Of a stretch of DNA of 64,000 bases, positions 27,093 through 36,653 are shown piece after piece. The position numbers and the translations under genes were made by a program. The DNA comes from Lachnospiraceae bacterium NK4A144. GTDB taxonomy: Bacteria > Bacillota > Clostridia > Lachnospirales > Lachnospiraceae. The DNA is taken from the NCBI GenBank assembly GCA_000424365.1, contig AUJT01000001.1:186001-250000 (forward strand), in the 5' to 3' direction. The notes under the pieces were generated by a model. It saw only the letters and a program-made list of their open reading frames with translations. It ran no database searches and had not been told where the DNA came from. Each line of letters begins with the position of its first letter. Positions within the stretch are counted from its first letter, which is position 1.

Positions 27093-30000
27093 ATGATCCA
27101 GGCGACATTTACCCTTATGCGGGAATCTGATCTGCAGAGCTTATTTCATAAGCTGGAACAGATCATAAAGGGAAAAAACCCAAAAAATATGTTTCTTCTC
27201 ACTTATTCTGTCGGAATAACGGAAGAAAAACTTTCAAAGATCTTTTCAAATATTAATGAATCTTATCCGTTTTTGTTTGTGACAGGTATCTGTAAGAATT
27301 ATTCGATAAAAGGAGAAAGATTTTTAAGATTGTCCTTCTGTCAGTTTGATACATCGGAGGTTTCGGTTTTTTACAGTGACTTTACGAAAATGACAGAGGA
27401 AGAGACCTGCCGTGAACTAGGTAACAGGATAGAGAAAACTCCGGATCCGGTTGCTGTCATGGCTCTTGCGGCAGGCGGAAATATCAAGATCTCCGGGCCT
27501 CTTTCAGAGTTTGAAAGAAAGTACCGGATACCTGTATTTGGTTCATGGACTGCGGATTTTGACGTGAATGATGAGGAGAAGCATTATCTATGGCAGGATG
27601 GCTGTCGGAATCGCGGGATTTCTTTCATTATCTTTTCGGGAAAAGACCTTTCTGTTCATGCAGAGCTGCTTAACGGCTGGAATCCTCTCGGAAAGTCTTT
27701 CACTCTGGCTACGCGTACAAAGATGCCCCGGTCGTCACTTGGAGAGTCTATCATAAAGAAGATCGACGGTAAGCCCGCGACAGAGATATATCGTAAGTAT
27801 CTGCATGTAGAACCTAATGATGCTTTTATAGAAAATATCAGGCAGTTTCCGTTTATCATAAAGAGGAACGGTGAATATCTGAGCCGTATTCCTTACTTCT
27901 GCGATGCTGCCGGAGAGCTTTATTTTATCGGTGATATTCATGATGAGGACAATCTCTGCTTTTCATCGGCAGATCCTGACATGATGTTTGACGAGTCTGT
28001 AGAGATAAGCAGACGCATGGCTGATTTTTCGCCGGCAGTCATGTTTTTCTTTGGCAGCGGCATGAGAAAAGATTTTATCGGAAGCGAGGAAAGGGAACTT
28101 CTTTGTTTCCAGAATATCCTGCCAAATTCCCAGTATCTGAGAGCCAGGGGTCAGATACTATACAAGGATGGCGCAGGCGGAGTTCATAATACCTGTGCTG
28201 TCGTTGTGGGACTTAGGGAAGGTGAGCCTACATGCAAAAAGGGGCATTATGCTTTTAATGTCCGTACCTTTATGAAGAAAAAGCTGATACATCCGCTGGC
28301 AGACAGAAATACTTCATTTTTGCTGGCGATCACAGATGATCTCAACGATGCACTGGAAAATGCAGAGCGCGCGAGTAAGGCAAAGTCTGATTTCCTCTCG
28401 AATATGTCTCACGAGATCCGAACTCCTATAAATGCCATTCTTGGTATGGACGAGATGATCATTCGTGAGTGCAGTGATGAAAGTATCCTTGGATATGCAA
28501 ATGATATAAGGAATGCCGGAGTAGAGCTTCTCGGTATCATTAATGATATCCTGGACTTCTCAAAGATCGAATCCGGCAGACTCACTATCATACCTGTTGA
28601 GTATAAACCTGCGGAAATGATAAGGGATCTTTATCAGATGATAAAGAAGCGCGCAGATGATAAGGGGTTGAAATTTGTAGTCGAGGCTGATCCTGATATA
28701 CCGGAAGCTCTTTTCGGGGATGAAGTCAGGATAAAGCAGGCAATCACCAATATCCTCACAAATGCCGTAAAGTACTCTGAAAAAGGAACGGTAACCTTCA
28801 GCGTGGGACTCAAAGAGCTCCATGCGACAGAGGTCGTTCTGTATATCTCGGTTGAAGATCAGGGAATCGGTATAAAGAAAGAAGATATAAAGAAGATCTT
28901 TGATTCTTTCCAGAGACTTGATGAAAAGCGCAATAGAAATATAGAAGGAACCGGACTCGGAATGGGTATCACAAGGCAGCTCCTAAACCTTATGGATACC
29001 GATCTGGAAATTCAGAGTGAGTATGGAAAGGGCTCTGTTTTCTCATTTAGTTTAAAGCAGAAGATCAAATCCGGCGCTCCGATGGGTAAGCCTTCATTTG
29101 AACATAAAAACGGGGAACTCAGAAAGAAGCTTCCTCAGTTTACCGCACCGGACGCAATGGTACTCGTGGTGGATGATACACCGATGAACCTAACGGTCAT
29201 AAAGGCGCTGCTTAAGCAGAATAAGATTCAGGTCGATACGGCGGAGAGCGGTCAGGAAGCCATAGACAGAGTGAGACACATTCATTATGATATCGTATTT
29301 CTGGATTTCAGAATGCCGAATATGACGGGTATAGAGACTTTGCAGGCAATCCGCGAAATGGAAGAAAATGAATGTAAAAATACGCCGTTTATCTGTCTCA
29401 CAGCAAATGCAGTTACAGGCGCTATGGAGGAATACAGGAAAGCAGGATTTGATGATGTGATAACAAAGCCTGTAGATCCGGAGCTCCTGCAGGATAAACT
29501 CCTTTTCTATCTGCCGCAGGAAAAGATAAAGATAAATATGGATGCGGTGATGGGTATCTCATCTTCGGAGGACGAAGAACCTGAAATGCCTCTTCCGGAT
29601 GGTCTTGAAGATATTCCGAACCTGTCAGTCCGTGACGGCATACATAATTGCGGCTCGATAGAAGCATTTCTTGCGACACTTGATACTTTTTACAGGGGCT
29701 TTGAGAATCAGGTTGGATCTATCAGGAACTATTTAAAAGAGGAAGATATTCCGAATTATACTATAAAGGTTCATGCTCTTAAGAGTTCGGCGCGTATAAT
29801 CGGATGCGGGAAACTGGCGTCGCTGGCAGCGGCACTGGAAAAAGCAGGCGATGAAAACCGGGTTGATGTCATAAAGAAGGACACTCCGGAACTCATGCAG
29901 CTTGCGGAACAGCTATATAATAGTCTGGACTACTGTCTCGGTGAAAAGGATGATCCGAATGATGAGAGACCGGAGATGGAACAGGAAGAATGGGTAGAAG

Positions 30001-30185
30001 CACTGATGGCTTTGCAGGGATTTGTGGCTGATTACGATCACAGTAATCTCGGTATGATTCTTGACATGCTGAAGCAGTACAAAGTTCCCGAAAAGGATAA
30101 GGAACTTTATAAGCAGATATCAAGCGCTGCAGTTGGACCTGACTGGCAAAAACTTACCATGCTTCTAAAGGATATAGAAGTATAA
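27093..30185 (+). CDS. Hybrid sensor histidine kinase with N-terminal FIST domain, receiver and HPt
   Basis: 1030 residues, no membrane segment. Residues 1 to about 380 form FIST and FIST-C sensory domains (GNRIEKTPDPVAVMALAAGG, GWNPLGKSFTLATRT, SPAVMFFFGSGMRKDFIG). HisKA has SHEIRTPIN with the phospho-acceptor His at about 440; the ATPase has NILTNAVKYS, EDQGIGI and GTGLGMGI. A receiver domain follows (VVDDTPMN, acceptor Asp about 738 in LDFRMPNMTG, TKPVD), then an HPt domain with His at about 894 (KVHALKSSAR). A full internal His-Asp-His relay is therefore present. FIST domains are predicted to bind small molecules such as amino acids. The next gene is the likely final acceptor. Confidence 0.93.
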   Translation: MIQATFTLMRESDLQSLFHKLEQIIKGKNPKNMFLLTYSVGITEEKLSKIFSNINESYPFLFVTGICKNYSIKGERFLRLSFCQFDTSEVSVFYSDFTKMTEEETCRELGNRIEKTPDPVAVMALAAGGNIKISGPLSEFERKYRIPVFGSWTADFDVNDEEKHYLWQDGCRNRGISFIIFSGKDLSVHAELLNGWNPLGKSFTLATRTKMPRSSLGESIIKKIDGKPATEIYRKYLHVEPNDAFIENIRQFPFIIKRNGEYLSRIPYFCDAAGELYFIGDIHDEDNLCFSSADPDMMFDESVEISRRMADFSPAVMFFFGSGMRKDFIGSEERELLCFQNILPNSQYLRARGQILYKDGAGGVHNTCAVVVGLREGEPTCKKGHYAFNVRTFMKKKLIHPLADRNTSFLLAITDDLNDALENAERASKAKSDFLSNMSHEIRTPINAILGMDEMIIRECSDESILGYANDIRNAGVELLGIINDILDFSKIESGRLTIIPVEYKPAEMIRDLYQMIKKRADDKGLKFVVEADPDIPEALFGDEVRIKQAITNILTNAVKYSEKGTVTFSVGLKELHATEVVLYISVEDQGIGIKKEDIKKIFDSFQRLDEKRNRNIEGTGLGMGITRQLLNLMDTDLEIQSEYGKGSVFSFSLKQKIKSGAPMGKPSFEHKNGELRKKLPQFTAPDAMVLVVDDTPMNLTVIKALLKQNKIQVDTAESGQEAIDRVRHIHYDIVFLDFRMPNMTGIETLQAIREMEENECKNTPFICLTANAVTGAMEEYRKAGFDDVITKPVDPELLQDKLLFYLPQEKIKINMDAVMGISSSEDEEPEMPLPDGLEDIPNLSVRDGIHNCGSIEAFLATLDTFYRGFENQVGSIRNYLKEEDIPNYTIKVHALKSSARIIGCGKLASLAAALEKAGDENRVDVIKKDTPELMQLAEQLYNSLDYCLGEKDDPNDERPEMEQEEWVEALMALQGFVADYDHSNLGMILDMLKQYKVPEKDKELYKQISSAAVGPDWQKLTMLLKDIEV

Positions 30186-30200
30186 ACTGGGGGTGCAAAC

Positions 30201-30962
30201 ATGAAACATCAAGACAGAATACTGCTTGTCAGCAGCAAGTTTAATTTCACGACTGATGCTTTAAAAAATTCTCTGACCGAGGATGGTTTTGGTATCACCA
30301 CATGCGGATATGACAGAGAAGCTATACTTGAAGGAACAAGTGATTCAGATGTAATCATTCTCTATCTCGACGCTCAGATAAGCAGGAAAAGGGAAGTCCT
30401 GACCTACATACAGGTATTATTTGAGGAAAATGACAAGGTACTCGCGACTATCGGATCCGATATGGAAACTGAGAAACTCTGTGAGATCATTCCTAAAAAC
30501 ATAATCGATCTCCCGATGATACGGCCGGTCAATATACGTAATCTGATACATGAGATACATACCATTCTAAACGCTGCAGGCAGGAGAAAGAGGTACAGGA
30601 TCCTGCTTATAGATGATGACTCCACATTTCTGCAGGCTGCATCAAGGTGGCTGAAAAAAACAGGATTTTACGATGTTACCATTGTTAATTCCGGTATAAG
30701 TGCTCTGAATTATCTTGATGACCATCTGCCGGATCTCATCCTGCTTGATTATGAGATGCCGATCATGAAGGGACCGGAAGTCCTGAAAAAGATACGTGCC
30801 AATCTCAGGAGCAGTGATATACCTGTATTTTTCCTTACCGGCAGAAATGAGAAAAATGCCGTTATGGAAGCCATGAGAGAGAAGCCGGAAGGGTATCTCT
30901 TAAAGACAGACGAGAAACAAATTATTGAACGTCTTAACAGCTATTTTGGAACCGGACGTTAG
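30201..30962 (+). CDS. Response regulator with a pseudo-receiver and a receiver domain
   Basis: 253 residues. The C-terminal half is a standard receiver: LLIDDDST acidic pocket, acceptor Asp at about residue 183 (LLDYEMPIMKG), FLTGR Thr, and a final Lys in LLKTDEK. The N-terminal 120 residues have a receiver-like outline (RILLVSSKFNFTTDAL, VIILYLDAQ) but no acidic pair. There is no DNA-binding or enzymatic output domain. It starts 15 bases after the hybrid kinase with GGGGGTG upstream and ends the operon, so it is the probable phosphoryl acceptor of the kinase HPt domain, acting by protein contact. Confidence 0.88.
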   Translation: MKHQDRILLVSSKFNFTTDALKNSLTEDGFGITTCGYDREAILEGTSDSDVIILYLDAQISRKREVLTYIQVLFEENDKVLATIGSDMETEKLCEIIPKNIIDLPMIRPVNIRNLIHEIHTILNAAGRRKRYRILLIDDDSTFLQAASRWLKKTGFYDVTIVNSGISALNYLDDHLPDLILLDYEMPIMKGPEVLKKIRANLRSSDIPVFFLTGRNEKNAVMEAMREKPEGYLLKTDEKQIIERLNSYFGTGR

Positions 30963-30969
30963 GTATAGA

Positions 30970-31020
30970 AATCCCGAATTGACCACTAAAAAATTTGTGT
31001 CAGTTCGGGATTATTTTTGT
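30970..31020 (+). terminator. Terminator ending the c-di-GMP signalling operon
   Basis: AATCCCGAATTGAC pairs with GTCAGTTCGGGATT (one mismatch) followed by a T-rich tail. Confidence 0.88.
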
Positions 31021-31316
31021 TCGATATACCGAAATTAATGTTGAATGGATCACATAACAGCATGAGGTATGTTCAAATTTATTTTATTGAACGTATTTGT
31101 ATGTACGGGTATGCACGCAGATTGTCTTTTGACAGTATGTATTGTGAATAATTAACAGAAATGGTCTGTAAGATAGATTTAAATAAACCAACACAATCCA
31201 CATATAGTGTGGGATGTTGAGACTTTACAAAAATCGGCTATGATGTTATCGTTTATCTCAACGATTTTTAGATTTTTAGATTTGGTAACTGAGATAAGTC
31301 TGATAGGGGTTAAGTT
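31021..31316. other. Intergenic region upstream of the TPR-GGDEF gene
   Basis: About 296 bases with no gene. It holds an imperfect hairpin at 31189-31219 (CAACACAATCCACA against TGTGGGATGTTG) and an 8-bp perfect inverted repeat TTATCTCA/TGAGATAA at 31253-31260 and 31290-31297, which lies just before the start codon and encloses a duplicated TTTTTAGATT. The second could be a leader stem or a regulator site. It does not match a riboswitch class I can name. Confidence 0.5.
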
Positions 31317-32879
31317 ATGAAAGAATTTTCGGAGTTCTCAGAAGACATACAGGTCAGGCTCAGAGAAATGGATGAACTAAGATTTTCTGAGCCGGAAAAA
31401 GTTATTCCACTTGCTGAAAAATTATATAAAGAAGCGTCTGATGCGGAAAATGACGAGCTGATGGGATACGCGGATTTCTTTGCAGGAGACGCATGGTATT
31501 GTATCGGAAACGTCGATAGCTGTCTTTACCATATGAAACGTGCTATTCGTGGGTTCGAGCGCGTAGGAAACTGGTATAAAGAAATAGGCTGTTACATTCT
31601 TCTCGGTGTTGTATTTTCCAATCAGGGCGACACCAGCAATGCCTTTGCAAGCTATCGTGAAGCATTGATACTTGCGCAGGAAAATGAAGATATATTTGAC
31701 ATGGCACTGATCTATGAAAATTATAGTGAGATCTGTGACATGACGGAGAACGAAGATAAGGCACTTCAGTATGCACTCCTTGCAAGGCGATGCATATTGA
31801 AAAGCCGTGAAAATCCGAGGTTCAGACGAATTTACGCGATCATACAGACAACAGTCGCCAAGCTCGATCTGAAGGCAGGTAAGCTCGACCACGCAGAACG
31901 TATAATTGCCGAACTTAGGAGATTTCTAGCAGAGAATAATGAAGAACCGGGACTCGATATGCTGATCGTCGAATTGCTCTGCAAACATGCAAAGGGTGAT
32001 ACGGTGCATGAAGAAGAGTCTGTTCAGAGAGTTATGGAGAACTTTGATAATAATTCGTACCGTTCGGATTATTTCATGTATATTCTCTTATTTATGAAGT
32101 ATCTGCGTGACAAGGGCATGAATGATATCCTTTCACGTGTGCTTGAAGAAATGGAAGATTCTCTTGGAAATGAGAATTTCCCGGCAATACAGCTAAAGAT
32201 ATCTGATTTCAAGGTTGAACTTCTCGAAGCACAGCACAGAGAGGATGAACTCCTTAACGAGCTTCGTAAGTACAGAACGTACTTTAGGAGACAGCAGGAA
32301 CAAAATAGCAAAACAGTTAAGTTTGTTCTTGATCTGCAGAGCTCTCTTGAGTGCTCCAGAAAGGTAAATGGAGAGCTGCAGAAAAAAGTCGGTACAGATG
32401 AACTTACAGGTATCGCAAACCGCTGGAGGCTTCGTGACAAGCTTTTCTCCATGTATAAGAAAGCTGAGTCCGATTCCATGCTCTTCGCTATCGAGATGAT
32501 GGATATAGATCACTTTAAGGAAATAAACGATACTTACGGTCATGCAGCAGGAGATAAGTGCCTCACAGCAGTAGCAGAGGTATTGAAGGATATTTCCGAT
32601 GAGAAATGCTTCCCTATACGATATGGCGGAGATGAATTTATGATCCTGTACACAGGTCAGAGTCAGGACGAACTTGATCGTATCTGCCATCATATACGCA
32701 TGAATGTGCAGGAAAAGATTAAAGAAACGGATATTCCGGATTTCACTATTTCACAGGGAGTATTCGGTGCTGTTCCCGATTCTTCCGATCATATGGAAAG
32801 CTGGGCAACCAGAGCAGACCACGCTCTGTATCAGGGTAAAAATCTTGGCGGAGATGCCATCAATCTGAATTTCCTGTAA
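31317..32879 (+). CDS. TPR-repeat diguanylate cyclase
   Basis: 520 residues, soluble. Residues 1 to about 330 are helical tetratricopeptide-like repeats (ADFFAGDAWYCIGNVDSCLYH, GCYILLGVVFSNQGDTSNAF, ALIYENYSEICDMTENEDKAL), then a short coiled segment, then a GGDEF domain with DELTGIANRWRLRDK, MDIDHFKEINDTYGHAAGD and the signature RYGGDEF at about 437-441. No RxxD I-site precedes the signature, so product inhibition is not expected. It should make c-di-GMP in response to a protein partner or peptide bound by the TPR part. A terminator follows, so it is monocistronic. Confidence 0.9.
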   Translation: MKEFSEFSEDIQVRLREMDELRFSEPEKVIPLAEKLYKEASDAENDELMGYADFFAGDAWYCIGNVDSCLYHMKRAIRGFERVGNWYKEIGCYILLGVVFSNQGDTSNAFASYREALILAQENEDIFDMALIYENYSEICDMTENEDKALQYALLARRCILKSRENPRFRRIYAIIQTTVAKLDLKAGKLDHAERIIAELRRFLAENNEEPGLDMLIVELLCKHAKGDTVHEEESVQRVMENFDNNSYRSDYFMYILLFMKYLRDKGMNDILSRVLEEMEDSLGNENFPAIQLKISDFKVELLEAQHREDELLNELRKYRTYFRRQQEQNSKTVKFVLDLQSSLECSRKVNGELQKKVGTDELTGIANRWRLRDKLFSMYKKAESDSMLFAIEMMDIDHFKEINDTYGHAAGDKCLTAVAEVLKDISDEKCFPIRYGGDEFMILYTGQSQDELDRICHHIRMNVQEKIKETDIPDFTISQGVFGAVPDSSDHMESWATRADHALYQGKNLGGDAINLNFL

Positions 32880-32916
32880 GGAATCGCAGAGTCTTGGAGA
32901 GAAGATAAATGTTTAT

Positions 32917-32961
32917 TAAAAAAGTGTGAGGGCCTTCAAAATGACCCTTACACTTTTTTTA
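32917..32961 (+). terminator. Terminator after the TPR-GGDEF gene
   Basis: AAAAAGTGTGAGGG pairs with CCCTTACACTTTTT around a ten-base loop, with a long T run. Confidence 0.9.
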
Positions 32962-33038
32962 TTCTATATTTTTTAAATCTTTTCTTAAGAAAAAGAGAAC
33001 AAATACTTAGAAAATAATTTTTGAAAGTTGGTTATTTT

Positions 33039-34121
33039 ATGTACAGAAGGTATTTAGTAATAGCATTATCGGCAATGCTTACGGCCGGATCTATGACAGG
33101 ATGCGGTCTTTATTCCACGAAACTCGGTCACATTACGGAAGAAACGGCAGAGGCTGCAGAAGAGGCTTCAGAAACTGAGAGTGAAGCAGATGAGGAAGAA
33201 CCGGAAGAAAGCACCATTCCTGAGGAAGAAACAGAAGCATCAGAAGAGGAAGAAGAACCGGAAGACACTTCTGAAGAATCTCAAAATGAGAAGAAGACAA
33301 AGGGAATCTCCCATAACTCTGTATCATCAAATAAGAAAAAGAAGACGGTCAGTGATAATAAGACGTCTGATGAGGATGAATCAGTTTCGGATAATGATGC
33401 AGCTGCAGACGGTACTGTTTCTGATCCGTTCCACACAAGCGAGACAAAATTCTATACAAGAGCTAATATCGATGAATGTCTGAAATTCGTTAATTCCTGT
33501 ACCTATGGCGATGAAGCACATGCATCAAATCTTTCAGCGGCAGGAACACCGCTTGAGTATGAGTTTTATAATAAGAGCGGCTCGCTTCTGTTCACGATCT
33601 ATGATTATCAGAGTGAAGATCATGTAAAGATCGTTACTGCTGATGGTGAAACACATAACTATATTTATAAAGTCGGAGACAATACAAATAAGTATACTGT
33701 TTCCAGAATGACCATTTCACAGGACAATAAGGCAGAGAAACTGGCATATCGCATGCTCAAGGACAATAGCAGTTATACTTACGATGTGTCCAAGGATTAT
33801 GATATAAATAAGGATTTCTCCACAGGTATTGATGCAGTTGAGAGGATCACTGTTGATGCACCTTCGCCTTATGGTTATGCACAGATTTATTATTGTGAGG
33901 ATGAAGACGACTCTACAACACTCGTAAAGGATGCAGTAAAAGAGTATAAAAACAACGAAAATGATATCAGGCTTTACAAGAGTGGACGCGTGGTTGTTCT
34001 GCTTTATACACCCACAGGTGCTATGGTGGATGCACTTGATGACTATGACTATGATGAGCAGTCGTTAAAGGAAAAGTCGGAGACAACGGATGACGATAAT
34101 TCTAATCCGGAATCGACCTGA
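33039..34121 (+). CDS. Lipoprotein of unknown function with acidic linker
   Basis: About 360 residues. The N-terminus is a lipoprotein signal (YLVIALSAMLTAGSMTGC, lipobox Cys at about residue 22). It is followed by a low-complexity linker of about 100 residues very rich in Glu, Asp and Ser with a short Lys-rich patch, then a folded region of about 220 residues (from TKFYTRANIDECLKFVNSC) that I do not recognise; it has many Tyr, Asp and Lys. The linker would carry this domain away from the membrane through the cell wall. No strong ribosome site is seen upstream. The next gene, a HAD hydrolase, starts 23 bases later, so the two may be co-transcribed. Confidence 0.8.
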   Translation: MYRRYLVIALSAMLTAGSMTGCGLYSTKLGHITEETAEAAEEASETESEADEEEPEESTIPEEETEASEEEEEPEDTSEESQNEKKTKGISHNSVSSNKKKKTVSDNKTSDEDESVSDNDAAADGTVSDPFHTSETKFYTRANIDECLKFVNSCTYGDEAHASNLSAAGTPLEYEFYNKSGSLLFTIYDYQSEDHVKIVTADGETHNYIYKVGDNTNKYTVSRMTISQDNKAEKLAYRMLKDNSSYTYDVSKDYDINKDFSTGIDAVERITVDAPSPYGYAQIYYCEDEDDSTTLVKDAVKEYKNNENDIRLYKSGRVVVLLYTPTGAMVDALDDYDYDEQSLKEKSETTDDDNSNPEST

Positions 34122-34144
34122 TAAAGAGAAAGGATAGTTTTTCG

Positions 34145-34858
34145 ATGATCAAAGCTGTTTATTTTGACATTGACAATACATTATACAACTTTAACGATTC
34201 TGATAAGCGTGCAATGGAAGCGATGTACGACTACTGCGAGGAACACTTTCAGATGGATCGTGATACGGCTATGCGTGAAATTAAGGAAGCAAAGGCGCAG
34301 GTAAGTGAAGAGCTTCAGGATCGTCCCGCAATGCATAATCGTCTGCTCAGATATCAGCGTTTTTTGGAGAATAATAAGCTTCCTCTTTTTCCGCATACGG
34401 TCAATATGGCAATTCACTACTGGCAGACACTTCTCGATAATGCGGAAATCGAGCCCGGTATCGAGGATCTGATGAAGGCTGTTAGGGAAAAGGGATGTAA
34501 AGTCGGTATCGGTACAAATATGACAACGTACGTACAGTTTCTAAAGCTTGATAAGCTGAAGCTCTCCGAGTATATTGATTTTATCGTTACCAGTGAAGAA
34601 GCAGATCATGAGAAGCCGAGTAAGGAGTTTTTTGATCTTGTCATAAAGAAAGCCGGGGGTGTTCCTGATGAGATAGTGTTTATCGGAGACAATCTGGAAC
34701 TGGATGCGCTTGGCTCTTCCAAATGCGGCATGCATGGTGTTCTGTATCTGCCGCCGTATCTTAAAGAACCGGCTGTGACACCGGAGAATGGCATTATTAG
34801 GAATTATTCAGACTGTATAACTGAAGATGGGATTAGGTTGGGGAATTTAATGCTGTAA
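34145..34858 (+). CDS. HAD-superfamily hydrolase (YjjG/pyrimidine 5'-nucleotidase-like)
   Basis: 237 residues. HAD motif I is YFDIDNTLYNF near the N-terminus, motif II is the GIGTNMT region, motif III the Lys of HEKPSKEFF, and motif IV VFIGDNLELD. The helical cap between residues 15 and 90 is of the C1 kind. The sequence resembles house-cleaning nucleotidases of the YjjG group, but the substrate is uncertain. GAGAAAGGATAG lies upstream of the ATG. Confidence 0.85.
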   Translation: MIKAVYFDIDNTLYNFNDSDKRAMEAMYDYCEEHFQMDRDTAMREIKEAKAQVSEELQDRPAMHNRLLRYQRFLENNKLPLFPHTVNMAIHYWQTLLDNAEIEPGIEDLMKAVREKGCKVGIGTNMTTYVQFLKLDKLKLSEYIDFIVTSEEADHEKPSKEFFDLVIKKAGGVPDEIVFIGDNLELDALGSSKCGMHGVLYLPPYLKEPAVTPENGIIRNYSDCITEDGIRLGNLML

Positions 34859-34934
34859 GTTTTTGGTGATTCATTAAATGTTAAGAATCGTTACGAGTAT
34901 AGATGTGTAATTTACAAGGCGATTTTATTAAAAC

Positions 34935-35137
34935 GTAAGTGACGTCGGATAAATATCTTCGGGAACAATCAGCCGGCAGCACTTAGTGAACACATTGTCC
35001 GAATAGAAAAAATCTGCGAACTGTTTGAGACGCAAAGCGTCGAGTTTCGCAGATTTTTTCGCGTATATGAGGACAGTGCGTGAGCTTAGTGCAGTCCGAG
35101 CGTTCCAGAAGATACTTATCCGAACGGAACGTATATT
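34935..35137. repeat. Long imperfect palindrome (about 200 bp) with a central terminator-like hairpin
   Basis: The two halves of this intergenic region are imperfect reverse complements around a centre at 35035 (GACGC-AAA-GCGTC). For example 34946-34966 (CGGATAAATATCTTCGGGAAC shortened: CGGATA...CTTC.GGAAC) pairs with 35102-35122 with two mismatches, and the central AAAAAATCTGCGAA arms (35006-35059) pair closely. It separates a HAD gene from a convergent transporter gene. The centre works as a bidirectional terminator; the length of the outer arms goes far beyond one. Confidence 0.8.
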
Positions 35138-35156
35138 AAAAAGCATCACATATAGT

Positions 35157-36530
35157 TTACATCTTAATAAATCCAAGCACGTTTGCAACGGAGCTGAAAA
35201 GGATGATAGCTACGAAGAACGGGCAGAGATAGCGGATCATAAAGTTAAATACAGGCTTACGGACAAACTTTGCACCATCGAGCTCGATCTCGCCGCAGAT
35301 CTTTTCAACAGTGATGACACGGATGATAAGAAGGCAGGTAGCCATAGCTGCAAGCGGCATCATTACTGAGTTTGTCAGGAAATCAAAGAGATCCAGGAAC
35401 TGCATACCGAAAATAGTTACGTTCGCAAGAGGACCGTAACCTAAGGCTGACAGAGATCCAAGAACTATCATGATGATTCCAAGAAGAACAGTACATCTTC
35501 TTCTGCTCCAGTGAAGCTCGTCCTCAAAAGTAGAAACAGCACTTTCTGCAAGAGCGATAGCAGAAGTAAGAGCTGCAAAAAGTACCAGAAGGAAGAAAAG
35601 GAATCCGAAAAATGCTCCGAAGCTCATGCTGGCAAAGATCTTTGGCATGGTAATGAACATAAGTGACGGACCGGCCTGAAGCGTGGAAGCTGCATCATCG
35701 CCGGAAAAAGCAAATACAGCTGGGATGATCATGAGACCTGCCATGATAGCGATAGCAGTATCAAAAATCTCAACCTGATTAGTAGTACCTTCGATCGAAA
35801 CGTCCTTTTTCATGTAAGAACCAAAAGTCACAAGGATTCCCATTGCGATAGAAAGGGAGTAGAACATCTGACCCATAGCGGAAACAACCGTCATCCATGA
35901 GAAATTTTTAACGTTTGGTACGATGAAGTAATAAATACCTGCAACAGCACCCGGACGAGTCATGGAATAAATTGCGATGATACATGCCAGAACGACCAGT
36001 ATAGGCATCATGATACGTGAAACGCGTTCAATACCATTCTGAACACCGAGATAGATAATGAACATGGTGATCAAAGTAAATACCAGAAACCATGTTTCGG
36101 GCTGAGTACCGTTAGTGATAAAAGAAGTAAAGTAATCATCACCGGCAAGCTCCTTTGAAGCACCCGTAAGATATCCGAAAAGGTATTTCATAACCCATCC
36201 GCCGATAACGGAATAGTAGGGAACGATCAGGATAGGGATTATCGCATTGATCCATCCGCCGTAAGCAGACTGCCAGGTTTTTCCGAAGAAACGGAAAGCA
36301 CCGACGGGGCTCTTCTGTGTCATACGTCCGAGAGCTGTCTCAGCCATGATCATCGTGTAACCAAATGTAAGTGCAAGAATAATATATACGAGAAGGAAGA
36401 TACCGCCGCCATACTTTGCAGCGAGATACGGAAATCTCCAGATATTACCTAAACCTACGGAAGCACCTGCAGCAGAAAGAACGAATCCCAGTTTTCCTGA
36501 GAAACTGCTGCGCTTTTGTTTTTTCTCCAT
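35157..36530 (-). CDS. Sodium-dependent amino acid/neurotransmitter-type symporter (NSS family)
   Basis: 457 residues with about 11 to 12 membrane segments. The first helix carries the NSS signature GFVLSAAGASVGLGNIWRFPY, whose unwound centre binds Na+ and the substrate; AETALGR, GGWVMKYLFGY and FFGFLFFLLVLFAALTSAIAL (sodium-site helix 8 region) follow. Bacterial relatives (MhsT, LeuT) import hydrophobic amino acids. It stands alone, convergent with the HAD gene across a long palindrome and divergent from dinB. The substrate is not known. Confidence 0.92.
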   Translation of the reverse strand: MEKKQKRSSFSGKLGFVLSAAGASVGLGNIWRFPYLAAKYGGGIFLLVYIILALTFGYTMIMAETALGRMTQKSPVGAFRFFGKTWQSAYGGWINAIIPILIVPYYSVIGGWVMKYLFGYLTGASKELAGDDYFTSFITNGTQPETWFLVFTLITMFIIYLGVQNGIERVSRIMMPILVVLACIIAIYSMTRPGAVAGIYYFIVPNVKNFSWMTVVSAMGQMFYSLSIAMGILVTFGSYMKKDVSIEGTTNQVEIFDTAIAIMAGLMIIPAVFAFSGDDAASTLQAGPSLMFITMPKIFASMSFGAFFGFLFFLLVLFAALTSAIALAESAVSTFEDELHWSRRRCTVLLGIIMIVLGSLSALGYGPLANVTIFGMQFLDLFDFLTNSVMMPLAAMATCLLIIRVITVEKICGEIELDGAKFVRKPVFNFMIRYLCPFFVAIILFSSVANVLGFIKM

Positions 36531-36653
36531 AACAATACATCTCCATTGACTTTATTTAATCAACGCTTTAGCGCGTTATATTATTTTACATCAACACAGG
36601 AATAAAGCAAACGGAAAATTTGTTTGGTTTTTGTCGCCAAAATGGATGAAAAC

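Noticed and set aside
31021-31316. c-di-GMP riboswitch before the TPR-GGDEF gene
   Set aside because: None of the conserved GEMM elements or tetraloop/receptor parts could be found; only simple inverted repeats are present.
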